DNA of 30,168 bases, from contig CAJUES010000043.1 of NCBI GenBank assembly GCA_910585765.1, forward strand, positions 1-30,168, read 5' to 3'. The DNA comes from an uncultured Lachnospiraceae bacterium. GTDB lineage: Bacteria; Bacillota; Clostridia; Lachnospirales; Lachnospiraceae. Under the pieces are notes generated by a model. It had not been told where the DNA came from, ran no database searches, and saw only the letters and a program-made list of their open reading frames with translations. This document shows, one piece after another, positions 16,901 to 23,662 of this stretch; position 1 is the stretch's first letter, and each line of letters opens with the position of its first letter. Both the position numbers and the translations under genes were made by a program.

Positions 16901-18482
16901 CTATTCGATCGAGGATCTGGCGCAGCTGATCTACGATCTGAAAAATTCAAACAAAGATGCCAGGATCAGCGTCAAGCTCGTCTCCGAGGCGGGCGTCGGC
17001 ACGGTCGCGGCGGGGGTTGCCAAGGCGGGGGCGCAGGTTGTGCTGATCTCCGGCTACGACGGCGGCACGGGTGCAGCGCCGAAGAGCTCGATCCACAACG
17101 CCGGGCTCCCGTGGGAGCTGGGACTCGCGGAGACGCACCAGACATTGATCCAGAACGGGCTGCGAAACAAAGTGCGCATCGAGACGGACGGCAAGCTGAT
17201 GACAGGGCGGGACGTCGCCATCGCGGCGATCCTCGGCGCGGAGGAGTTTGGCTTTGCGACGGCGCCGCTCGTGACGATGGGCTGCGTGATGATGCGCGTA
17301 TGCAACCTCGACACATGTCCGGTGGGCATTGCGACACAGAACCCGGAGCTCAGGAAGCGCTTTAGGGGCAAACCGGAATACGTCATGAATTTCATGCGGT
17401 TCATCGCGCAGGAGCTCCGCGAGTACATGGCAAGGCTCGGTGTGCGGACAGTCGACGAGCTGGTCGGACGCACGGATCTGCTAAAGATGCGGGACGAACT
17501 GCCCAGAGGAACCGTGAAGCTCGATCTGAGCCTGATCCTGAACAATCCGTATCAGACAGAAAAGGCGGTGTTCGATCCCAGACAGGTATATGATTTTGAA
17601 CTGGAAAAGACGCTGGATGAGAAAGTGCTGTTAAGACAGCTCGGCGGCGCGCTGGAAGCAGGCAAGGAGCATAAGGCTCCCAGGAAGAAGAGCATCGCGG
17701 TGGACGTCACCAACACGGACCGCTCGTTTGGCACGATCTTCGGATCCGAGATCACGAAACGGTATCACGACACACTCGGGGAGGACACGTTCCATGTGCG
17801 CTGCAACGGCGCCGGCGGACAGAGTTTTGGCGCTTTTATACCAAACGGTCTCACGCTGGAACTTGCCGGCGACTCCAACGATTATTTTGGCAAGGGCTTA
17901 TCCGGCGGCAAGCTGATCGTGTACCCGCCGGAGGGCAGCCGCTTCAAGCCGGATGAGAACATCATCGTGGGCAACGTGGCACTGTACGGCGCCACGAGCG
18001 GCAAGGCGTTCATAGGCGGTGTGGCGGGCGAGCGCTTCTGCGTCAGAAATTCAGGCGCGTCGGCTGTTGTCGAGGGCGTTGGCGACCACGGCTGCGAGTA
18101 CATGACAGGCGGGCGCGTCGTCGTGCTCGGCGGCACAGGCAAGAACTTTGCAGCCGGCATGAGCGGCGGGATCGCGTATGTGCTCGACGAGGAGAATGAT
18201 CTGTACATGAGAGTGAACAAGGAAATGATCTCCATGAGCGAGATCACGAATAAATACGACGTGATCGAGTTGAAGGAGATGATCGAAGAGCATGTGGCGT
18301 GCACCCACTCCGAGAAGGGCAGGAAGATTCTGGATCATTTCGGTGCATATCTGCCGAAGTTCAAGAAGATCATACCGTATGATTACGAGCGCATGTTAAA
18401 GACGATCGTTCAGATGGAGGAGAAGGGACTCAGCGCGGAGCAGGCGCAGATCGAGGCATTTTACGCGAACACGCATAAATGA
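13923..18482 (+). CDS. gltB: Glutamate synthase, large subunit
   Basis: 1519-residue large subunit of glutamate synthase (gltA in Bacillus nomenclature). It converts glutamine plus 2-oxoglutarate to two glutamates using electrons from the small subunit. The N-terminal class II amidotransferase domain has EHDNCGIG, so maturation should remove 22 residues to expose Cys23 as nucleophile. The central and FMN-binding synthase domains follow (SNSGEGGED, GYDGGTGAAP). The 3Fe-4S cysteines are in CVMMRVCNLDTCPVG near residue 1120. The C-terminal GxGxG beta-helix is evident (GGRVVVLGGTGKNFAAGMSGG). Length equals the bacterial norm, and the gene is intact. The start ATG 13923 has GAGGAG upstream, inside a structured leader element. 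Confidence 0.97.
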   Translation: MFDAKMNVPQAPLYRAEFEHDNCGIGAVVNIKGTKTRGTVENALRIVENLEHRAGKDAEGKTGDGVGILVQICHDFFVKVTKPLGIELGGEREYGVGMFFFPQDELKRNQAKKMFEIIVEKEGLVFLGWREVPCVPAVLGHKAVECMPNIMQAFVRKPANVERGLAFDRKLYIARRVFEQSSDNTYVVSLSSRTIVYKGMFLVTQLRTFFRDLQSSDYVSAIAIVHSRFSTNTNPSWERAHPNRFIVHNGEINTIRGNVDKMLAREENMESEFLSHEFHKILPVVNAQGSDSAMLDNTLEFLVMSGMELPLAVMITIPEPWANNKTMSQSKKDFYQYYATMMEPWDGPASILFSDGDIMGAVLDRNGLRPSRYYITSDDQLILSSEVGVLPVDASKIVKKDRLRPGKMLLVDTVKGEVVDDDTLKEKYAKSHPYGAWLDSNLVTLSELKIPNVRVPAFSDEERQRMQKAFGYTYDELQTSILPMARNGGESIGAMGVDTPIPVLSKTHHQLSHYFKQQFAQVTNPPIDAIREEVVTSTTVYIGKDGNLLHDTEKNCNVLKVNNPILTITDLLKIKNMKREGFKVEVIPIIYYKNTSLERAIDRLYVEADRAYREGVNIMILSDRGVDENHVAIPSLLAVSAMQKHLIRTKKRTSVALIIESAEPREVHDFAALIGYGACAVNPYLAQESIKELIDNNMLDKDYHAAVDDYNGAVLHGIVKIASKMGISTIQSYQGSQIFEAIGIDAGVVDRYFTNTVCRVGGITLQDIAKEVDDLHSLAFDPLGLATDLTLDSPGQHKSRGGAEEHLYNPATIHMLQQSTQRGDYEMFRQYTGMIDDENSVRNIRGLLDFNYPRKSIPIDEVERVDSIVTRFKTGAMSYGSISKEAHETLAIAMNRLHGKSNSGEGGEDLDRMTTGADGLDRCSAIKQVASGRFGVTSKYLVSAKEIQIKMAQGAKPGEGGHLPAGKVYPWVAKTRHSTPGVGLISPPPHHDIYSIEDLAQLIYDLKNSNKDARISVKLVSEAGVGTVAAGVAKAGAQVVLISGYDGGTGAAPKSSIHNAGLPWELGLAETHQTLIQNGLRNKVRIETDGKLMTGRDVAIAAILGAEEFGFATAPLVTMGCVMMRVCNLDTCPVGIATQNPELRKRFRGKPEYVMNFMRFIAQELREYMARLGVRTVDELVGRTDLLKMRDELPRGTVKLDLSLILNNPYQTEKAVFDPRQVYDFELEKTLDEKVLLRQLGGALEAGKEHKAPRKKSIAVDVTNTDRSFGTIFGSEITKRYHDTLGEDTFHVRCNGAGGQSFGAFIPNGLTLELAGDSNDYFGKGLSGGKLIVYPPEGSRFKPDENIIVGNVALYGATSGKAFIGGVAGERFCVRNSGASAVVEGVGDHGCEYMTGGRVVVLGGTGKNFAAGMSGGIAYVLDEENDLYMRVNKEMISMSEITNKYDVIELKEMIEEHVACTHSEKGRKILDHFGAYLPKFKKIIPYDYERMLKTIVQMEEKGLSAEQAQIEAFYANTHK

Positions 18483-18500
18483 TGCGGAAGGAGTTTCACC

Positions 18501-18571
18501 TGGGAAGAATGTCAGCAAAAGCTGACGGGTGCCCGGCGCGCAAGTAGTGGAGAAGGTCATTCCCCTACTTG
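18501..18571 (+). repeat. Hairpin element copy 2, gltB-gltD spacer
   Basis: GTCAGC-AAAA-GCTGAC (18511-18526) is a perfect hairpin preceded by GGGAAGAAT. It is followed by GGCGCGC and AAGTAGTGGAGAAG (18542-18555), which matches 12 of 14 bases of the tail of the gltB-leader element. That tail is folded here: CAAGTAG (18541-18547) pairs with CTACTTG (18565-18571), with the GGA/TCC pairs extending the stem. This hides a GGAG-type sequence. The element may set the relative expression of gltB and gltD. Membership in the family is weaker than for the other copies. Confidence 0.45.
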
Positions 18572-18611
18572 ATTATCGAGATGTTATATATAGAAAAAAG
18601 GGAGATAGAAG

Positions 18612-20105
18612 ATGGGAAAACCAACAGGATTCATAGAGTATGAGAGAAAAACCTCGGCAGCGCAGACGCCGGAGGAGCGGGTAAGGCATTTTAATGAATT
18701 CCATGAGCATCTTCCGACGGAGGAGCAGCAGAAACAGGGCGCCCGGTGCATGGAGTGCGGCGTGCCGTTCTGCCAGTCGGGAATGACGATCGCGGGCATG
18801 ACCTCCGGCTGTCCGCTGCACAATCTGGTGCCGGAGTGGAATGACCTGGTGTACACGGGCAACTGGGAGCGCGCCTACAACAGACTGAAAAAAACGAACA
18901 ACTTCCCGGAGTTCACTTCCAGGGTGTGTCCGGCACTCTGCGAGAACGCCTGCACCTGCGGGCTGAACGGTGACGCGGTGGCGACGAAGGAGAACGAGTA
19001 TGCGATTATCGAGAATGCGTACAGGACAGGGCTTGCGGACGCGAGACCGCCCAAGGTGCGCACGAACAAGACCGTCGCGGTGGTCGGGAGCGGACCTGCC
19101 GGGCTTGCCGTGGCGGACCAGCTGAACAAGCGGGGGCACAACGTCACCGTGTTTGAGCGCAGTGACCGCCTCGGCGGACTTCTGATGTACGGGATTCCGA
19201 ACATGAAGCTCGAGAAGCACATCATCGACCGCAAGATCAGGATCATGGAGGAAGAAGGTGTGAAATTTTTCACAAACACCGATATCGGCATAGATGTCAA
19301 ATCGAAGAAGCTCGTGGAGGGTTTTGACCGGATCGTGTTCGCGTGCGGCGCCTCCAATCCGAGGGACATCAATGCGCCGGGAAGGGATGCAAAGGGGATT
19401 TATTTCGCAGTGGATTTTCTGAAAGGCGTGACAAAGAGCCTGCTCGATTCCGATCTTGCGGACAACGCCTATGTGTCCGCAAAGGGAAAAGATGTGGTGA
19501 TCATCGGCGGCGGCGACACCGGAAACGACTGCGTGGGAACTTCGATCCGGCTCGGCGCGAAGTCCGTGACACAGATTGAGATGATGCCCAAAGCGCCGGA
19601 CACCAGGGCGGAGAACAATCCATGGCCGGAGTGGCCGAAGATCTGCAAGACCGATTACGGCCAGGAGGAGGCGATTGCGCTGTTTGGGCACGATCCGCGC
19701 ATCTATGAGTCCACGGTCAAGGAGTTCATCAAGGACAAGAGCGGCAGTCTCTGCGGTGTCAGGATCGTGAAGCTTGCCTGGGAAAAAGATGCGGAGAGCG
19801 GCAGGATGAACATGAAGGAGATCGCAGGGAGCGAGCAGGTGCTGGAGGCACAGCTTGTGCTGGTCGCGGCGGGCTTCCTCGGCAGCCAGAAGTATGTCAC
19901 GGACGCGTTTGGGCTGGAGCTGGACGCGCGCACCAACGTAAAGACCGAGCCCGGCAGATTCAGGACCAGCGCGGACAATATCTTTGTCGCGGGAGACATG
20001 CATACCGGGCAGTCGCTCGTCGTCAAGGCGATCCGCCAGGGGCGCGAGTGCGCGCGCGAAGTCGATGAGAGCCTGATGGGGTACTCGAATATGTTTGTGC
20101 AGTAA
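18612..20105 (+). CDS. gltD: Glutamate synthase, small subunit (NADPH)
   Basis: 497-residue FAD- and NADPH-binding subunit that passes electrons to the large subunit. The N-terminal iron-sulfur region has C46, C49, C54 and C67, then C106, C110, C114 and C116 (RCMECGVPFC and CPALCENACTC). The FAD dinucleotide fold is GSGPAGLA at about 159-166 and the NADPH fold is GGGDTGND at about 299-306. A C-terminal FVAGDMHTGQSLVVKA closes the flavin site. Full length for the family. The start ATG 18612 follows GGGAG. A 129-bp structured spacer separates it from gltB, and no promoter is needed. No strong terminator follows. Confidence 0.96.
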   Translation: MGKPTGFIEYERKTSAAQTPEERVRHFNEFHEHLPTEEQQKQGARCMECGVPFCQSGMTIAGMTSGCPLHNLVPEWNDLVYTGNWERAYNRLKKTNNFPEFTSRVCPALCENACTCGLNGDAVATKENEYAIIENAYRTGLADARPPKVRTNKTVAVVGSGPAGLAVADQLNKRGHNVTVFERSDRLGGLLMYGIPNMKLEKHIIDRKIRIMEEEGVKFFTNTDIGIDVKSKKLVEGFDRIVFACGASNPRDINAPGRDAKGIYFAVDFLKGVTKSLLDSDLADNAYVSAKGKDVVIIGGGDTGNDCVGTSIRLGAKSVTQIEMMPKAPDTRAENNPWPEWPKICKTDYGQEEAIALFGHDPRIYESTVKEFIKDKSGSLCGVRIVKLAWEKDAESGRMNMKEIAGSEQVLEAQLVLVAAGFLGSQKYVTDAFGLELDARTNVKTEPGRFRTSADNIFVAGDMHTGQSLVVKAIRQGRECAREVDESLMGYSNMFVQ

Positions 20106-20281
20106 TTTAATACTTTGTGTATGCTTTTGTCACGCTCGCATGGTAATTGTTTGCTGTTCGGTTACAATTTTGCACACAAAATGCGAAGGGGCAAGCATTT
20201 TGGCGCAAGATTCCCACTACAATGTCACGGGTGTGAAAGTAACGCTGTTTGCCCTGCAGTATTGAAAGCATCGAACTTTTG
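20106..20281. other. Spacer after gltD
   Basis: No gene is supported. Two stems are visible: AATTGT (20145-20150) with ACAATT (20164-20169), and CAAAATGC (20177-20184) with GCATTTTG (20195-20202), a perfect 8-bp stem with a 10-nt loop. Neither has a T-run, so the end of the gltBD transcript is unclear. Confidence 0.4.
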
Positions 20282-20310
20282 TTGCATTAGCCTGCATACT
20301 CTGCTATAAT
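20282..20310 (+). promoter_or_regulatory. Promoter of the 73-residue gene
   Basis: -35 TTGCAT (20282-20287), 17-bp spacer ending in TGC, -10 TATAAT (20305-20310). A perfect -10 with a TGn extension makes up for the weak -35. It predicts a leader of about 115 nt. Confidence 0.6.
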
Positions 20311-20432
20311 GAAATCATTACATAACGCGGTCAGGGCACTTGCAGACAGGCTTCAGGACACAAAAGGGACTGTGTGCATGTGAAAGGGATATCTGGATCG
20401 TGAAAAATGGGAAAGGGAAGGCGGAGGGTTAT

Positions 20433-20654
20433 ATGGATCGCGATAATTGTATGATCGACGAAGTATTAAGACATCTCGACAGCGAGCTGGCACTTGGCGC
20501 TGTCCGCATGAGTGTTGTTTTCGATGACAAGGCGGAGGACGAAAAGTCCGTGTCGCACAAATGCTGTCACAGCTACGGCAGACCAGCCACAGAGACCGTG
20601 GGGCTGCTCGACATGTACACCGACATCAGCGCGGGCGTTTCGGACCGGGGATAA
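20433..20654 (+). CDS. Small hypothetical protein
   Basis: 73-residue soluble, acidic protein. The start ATG 20433 follows GGAGGG (20423-20428) at ideal spacing, and the gene has its own extended -10 promoter, so it is probably real. It has a helical N-terminal half (IDEVLRHLDSELALGAVRM), a charged centre, and a Cys pair with a nearby His (HKCCHSYG). No signal peptide, membrane segment or known family is recognised. The frame is open upstream to 20340, but only this start has a ribosome binding site. It lies between the gltBD operon and the terminator of the convergent cellobiose phosphorylase gene. Confidence 0.6.
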   Translation: MDRDNCMIDEVLRHLDSELALGAVRMSVVFDDKAEDEKSVSHKCCHSYGRPATETVGLLDMYTDISAGVSDRG

Positions 20655-20856
20655 TAACAGTATGAAAGGATCCGGCTGGATGATTTCATGTGAATGGAGA
20701 CGAGTCCCTGCCAGGAAATGGAAGTATATAACATGGAAACTGCCGAGAATCTTGCATGGCAGGAAGTGAACCCGATGAAATGATCAAAACCGGTGCGTTT
20801 TTACAGGCTTCCCATATATTGTCTTTGCTGATGGCTGTATTAGGTATTATGTGTTC

Positions 20857-20895
20857 AAAAGCCAGAAAGTGTCTGTCAGACACTTTCTGGCTTTT
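20857..20895. terminator. Strong bidirectional terminator
   Basis: A perfect 18-bp stem runs from AAAAGCCAGAAAGTGTCT (20857-20874) to its complement at 20878-20895, with a 3-nt loop GTC. Arms begin with A4 and end with T4, so it can act on both strands. It begins five bases after the stop codon of the minus-strand cellobiose phosphorylase gene and also ends rightward transcription. Confidence 0.9.
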
Positions 20896-20899
20896 GCTA

Positions 20900-23335
20900 T
20901 TAACCCATTATGACCTCCACATTCACATCAGACTTCCCGGCCTCAAACGGGATCACGCAGCCGTCTGCCTTCACACCGTCGACAGTCATGGAAGCGACAC
21001 CCTTCTGGACGTTGTTCGGATTCTTGACTGTGATGTGATATACCACATCGCGGAACCGTCTGGTAAGCTTGAAATCCCCAAAACCTGCGGGCACGCATGG
21101 ATCGACGCTTAACCCCTTGTGTGTCGGGTACACGCCGAGGATATACTGCGAGATGTTTGTGAACGTCCATGCGGCAGTGCCGGTGAGCCAGCTGTTCTTC
21201 GCCTCGCCGTGATACTTCGCGTCGCGCCCTGCGACCATCTGGGAGTACACATAGGGCTCTGTCCGGTGGATCTCGCTGATCTCCTCCACATATGCAGGGC
21301 AGGTCTTCTGATAGATCTCAAATGCCCTGTCGCCGCGCCCGATGACAGTCTCGGCGATGGAAACCCACGGGTTGTTGTGGCAGAAGATACCTGCATTCTC
21401 CTTGTACCCGGGCGGATAGGAGGAGATCTCGCCCAGCTCGACATGATATTTTGTGTAGGCAGGCTGTAATATCATCACACCGTACTTCGTGTCAAGTCTT
21501 TCCTTCACGGAGTCCAGCGCCTTTTCTGCCAGTCCCTCCTTCACGCCGATGCCGGCAAGCACGCAGAAGCCCTGCGGCTCGATGTAGATCTGACCTTCCT
21601 CACACTCTTTGGAGCCGACTTTGTGGCTGTATGCGTCGTAGGCCCTCACGAACCAGTCACCGTCCCAGCCGTCCTTGAGGACGGCGTCGTACATGACTGC
21701 GACCTCGTCCCGCGCGCGCTTTGCTTCGGCATCATCGCCGAGCAGCTCCGCGAGCTGTGCGTACTCCTCGCCGTACTTGACGAACATTCCGGCGATAAAT
21801 ACGGACTCTGCGACAGGACCTTCGCTCGGTCCGAAGGTCTGGAAGGATTCGCCCGGGTGCTCGGAGAAGCAGTTGAGGTTCAGGCAGTCGTTCCAGTCGG
21901 CACGCCCGATGAGCGGCAGCTTGTGCGGTCCCTTGTGGTTCACGATGTAGTCAAACGAGCGCTTCAAGTGCTCCATCAGTGATGTGGCGACGCTCATGTC
22001 GTTGTCGTAGGGCACCATTTCCTGCAGGATGGACAGGTCGCCAGTCTCGCGGATGTAGGCGCTCGTGCCGGCGATCAGCCACAGCGGATCGTCGTTGAAG
22101 CCGCTTCCGATATCGGAGTTGCCCTTCTTGGTGAGCGGCTGGTACTGATGGTAGGCGCTTCCGTCCTGGAACTGCGTCGAGGCGATGTCGATGATGCGTT
22201 CGCGCGCGCGGTCAGGGATCAGGTGCACGAAACCGAGCAGATCCTGGCAGGAATCCCGAAAGCCCATGCCGCGGCCGATGCCGGACTCATAGTAGGAGGC
22301 AGAGCGGCTCATGTTGAACGTCACCATGCACTGGTACTGATTCCAGATATTGACCATTCGGTTGACCTTCTCGTTGGAGGATTCGACGACATAGCGGCCA
22401 AGCAGGTCTTTCCAGTAGTCATTCAGCTCCGCAAATGCCCGCTCGACAGCGGCGTCGGAGTTGTACTTTGCGATCATCGCGTCCGCAGGTTTCTTGTTCA
22501 CCACGTTCGGTGCCTCGAATTTCTCCTCGACAGGGTTCTCCAGATAGCCCAGAAGAAATACATACGCTTTCTCCTCGCCGGGCGCGAGTGTGATGTCGAT
22601 CTGGTGCGCGGCGATCGGGGACCAGCCGCTTGCCATCGAGTTTGTACATTTGCCGGCCAGAACAGCCTCGGGCTTGTCCGCGCCGTTGTAAGTGCCGATA
22701 AAGTTGTCGCGGATCGTGTCAAAGCCGTCAACGTCCGTGTTTACCGTATAGACTGCATAGTGGTTTCTGCGCTCGCGGTACTCTGTCTTGTGGTAGATGG
22801 CAGAGCCGATCACTTCCACTTCGCCGGTGCTCAGATTCCGCTGGAAATTTCTGGAGTCGTCATCGGCGTTCCACAGGCACCATTCCACATAGGAGAAGAG
22901 CGAGATCTTCTTTTCCGCAGCGGAGTTATTCCTGATCTTCACATGTGAGAGCTCGCAGTTGTCGTTCATCGGGACAAACGTGAGAACGGAGGCCTGCACA
23001 TCGTTCCTGGAGGCGGTGAAGCGGCTGTAGCCGATCCCGTGGCGGCACTCGTAGGCGTCAAGCTCCGTCCTGGTCGGCTGCCAGCCCGGATTCCAGATGG
23101 TATCACCGTCCTTTATGTAGAAATATTTGCCGTTGGTATCGTAGGGAACGTCGTTGTAGCGGTAGCGTGTCAGCCTTAAAAGCTTTGCGTCCTTGTAGAA
23201 GGTGTAGCCGCCGCAGGTGTTGGAGATCAGTGTGAAGAATTCCTTGCAGCCCAGATAGTTGATCCACGGGAGCGGTGTCTTGGGGGTGGTGATGACATAT
23301 TCGCGGTTTGCGTCGTCAAAGTATCCAAATTTCAT
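20900..23335 (-). CDS. Cellobiose phosphorylase (GH94)
   Basis: 811-residue cytosolic GH94 enzyme that splits cellobiose with phosphate to glucose 1-phosphate and glucose, saving one ATP. The sequence closely follows the clostridial cellobiose phosphorylase pattern throughout: MKFGYFDDANREYVITTP at the N-terminus; the phosphate/sugar-site block MSRSASYYESGIGRGMGFRD; DGSAYHQYQPLTKKGN; the catalytic segment RADWNDCLNLN with DWND at 480-483, which carries the general acid; SYPPGYKENAGIFCHNNPW; and NSWLTGTAAW. Length equals that of characterised clostridial enzymes. The start has AAGGAG at the complement of 23345-23350. It is transcribed divergently from a LacI-type regulator, with an AAACGTTT operator just inside the transcript. 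No cellodextrin transporter or phosphoglucomutase is nearby, so uptake must be encoded elsewhere. Confidence 0.96.
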   Translation of the reverse strand: MKFGYFDDANREYVITTPKTPLPWINYLGCKEFFTLISNTCGGYTFYKDAKLLRLTRYRYNDVPYDTNGKYFYIKDGDTIWNPGWQPTRTELDAYECRHGIGYSRFTASRNDVQASVLTFVPMNDNCELSHVKIRNNSAAEKKISLFSYVEWCLWNADDDSRNFQRNLSTGEVEVIGSAIYHKTEYRERRNHYAVYTVNTDVDGFDTIRDNFIGTYNGADKPEAVLAGKCTNSMASGWSPIAAHQIDITLAPGEEKAYVFLLGYLENPVEEKFEAPNVVNKKPADAMIAKYNSDAAVERAFAELNDYWKDLLGRYVVESSNEKVNRMVNIWNQYQCMVTFNMSRSASYYESGIGRGMGFRDSCQDLLGFVHLIPDRARERIIDIASTQFQDGSAYHQYQPLTKKGNSDIGSGFNDDPLWLIAGTSAYIRETGDLSILQEMVPYDNDMSVATSLMEHLKRSFDYIVNHKGPHKLPLIGRADWNDCLNLNCFSEHPGESFQTFGPSEGPVAESVFIAGMFVKYGEEYAQLAELLGDDAEAKRARDEVAVMYDAVLKDGWDGDWFVRAYDAYSHKVGSKECEEGQIYIEPQGFCVLAGIGVKEGLAEKALDSVKERLDTKYGVMILQPAYTKYHVELGEISSYPPGYKENAGIFCHNNPWVSIAETVIGRGDRAFEIYQKTCPAYVEEISEIHRTEPYVYSQMVAGRDAKYHGEAKNSWLTGTAAWTFTNISQYILGVYPTHKGLSVDPCVPAGFGDFKLTRRFRDVVYHITVKNPNNVQKGVASMTVDGVKADGCVIPFEAGKSDVNVEVIMG

Positions 23336-23375
23336 AGCGCATTTCTCCTTGTCAAAGATAGATTGAAAATAACGA

Positions 23376-23383
23376 AAACGTTT
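23376..23383. promoter_or_regulatory. LacI-type operator 1 (cellobiose phosphorylase side)
   Basis: AAACGTTT with the central CG typical of LacI-family sites, in the context CGAAAACGTTTAAG. It falls just downstream of the minus-strand phosphorylase promoter, in the early transcribed region. Thirteen of 14 bases match operator 2. Confidence 0.7.
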
Positions 23384-23395
23384 AAGTAACCTTAT

Positions 23396-23424
23396 ATGCT
23401 AAATCTATCACAAGACTTTCACAA
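23396..23424 (-). promoter_or_regulatory. Candidate promoter of cellobiose phosphorylase
   Basis: On the minus strand, -35 TTGTGA (complement of 23419-23424), 17-bp spacer, -10 TAGCAT (complement of 23396-23401). TATAAG five bases further downstream is an alternative -10. The spacing to operator 1 fits repression at the transcript start. Confidence 0.45.
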
Positions 23425-23463
23425 AAGCAAGATAAAAATCAGAGAAATAGTTAAATATTTGAG

Positions 23464-23537
23464 GTTGCTGTTTACGCCTTCAATGTTTATAGTGCTGTTT
23501 ATAGTGCTGCGAAATAATTTGGGACGTGAACAGCAAC
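23464..23537. repeat. Dispersed palindromic element, copy B
   Basis: GTTGCTGTTTACG (23464-23476) pairs with CGTGAACAGCAAC (23525-23537) over 13 bp with one wobble. The left 15 bases GTTGCTGTTTACGCC are identical to those of copy A at 10-24, over 23 kb away. The loop carries a perfect tandem duplication of GTTTATAGTGCT (23485-23508). It lies between the two divergent cellobiose promoters. Confidence 0.6.
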
Positions 23538-23567
23538 TATTTGAGGAATGTTGGGAGCACGAAGCGC

Positions 23568-23596
23568 TTGCGCGGAGATGCGTGTTGGTGTATGAT
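23568..23596 (+). promoter_or_regulatory. Promoter of the LacI-family regulator gene
   Basis: -35 TTGCGC (23568-23573), 17-bp spacer, -10 TATGAT (23591-23596). The predicted transcription start falls on operator 2, which points to autoregulation. Confidence 0.5.
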
Positions 23597-23601
23597 ATAC
23601 G

Positions 23602-23611
23602 TAAACGTTTA
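23602..23611. promoter_or_regulatory. LacI-type operator 2 (regulator side)
   Basis: TAAACGTTTA is a perfect 10-bp palindrome in the context CGTAAACGTTTAAG. It overlaps the predicted transcription start of the regulator gene. Confidence 0.7.
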
Positions 23612-23662
23612 AGGCAAACGGCTTCCACGGTTTTTGAGATCTCATATGAAGGGAGGAAGGAT

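Larger units (their letters stand above)
23336..23662. other. Divergent control region of the cellobiose genes
   Basis: About 330 bp. In order: ribosome binding site and leader of the minus-strand phosphorylase gene, operator 1, minus-strand promoter, palindrome copy B with an internal 12-bp tandem duplication, plus-strand promoter, operator 2, and the regulator's ribosome binding site (GGGAGG 23651-23656). The regulator's frame is open upstream to 23396, but this part reads through regulatory DNA and is not considered coding. Confidence 0.65.

Noticed and set aside
20686..20883. 65-codon minus-strand frame after the 73-residue gene
   Set aside because: It would begin inside the bidirectional terminator hairpin and lacks a start signal.
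23396..23662. N-terminal extension of the LacI-family regulator
   Set aside because: The open frame runs through both promoters, an operator and a palindrome. The helix-turn-helix starts at ATG 23663, which has the ribosome binding site.
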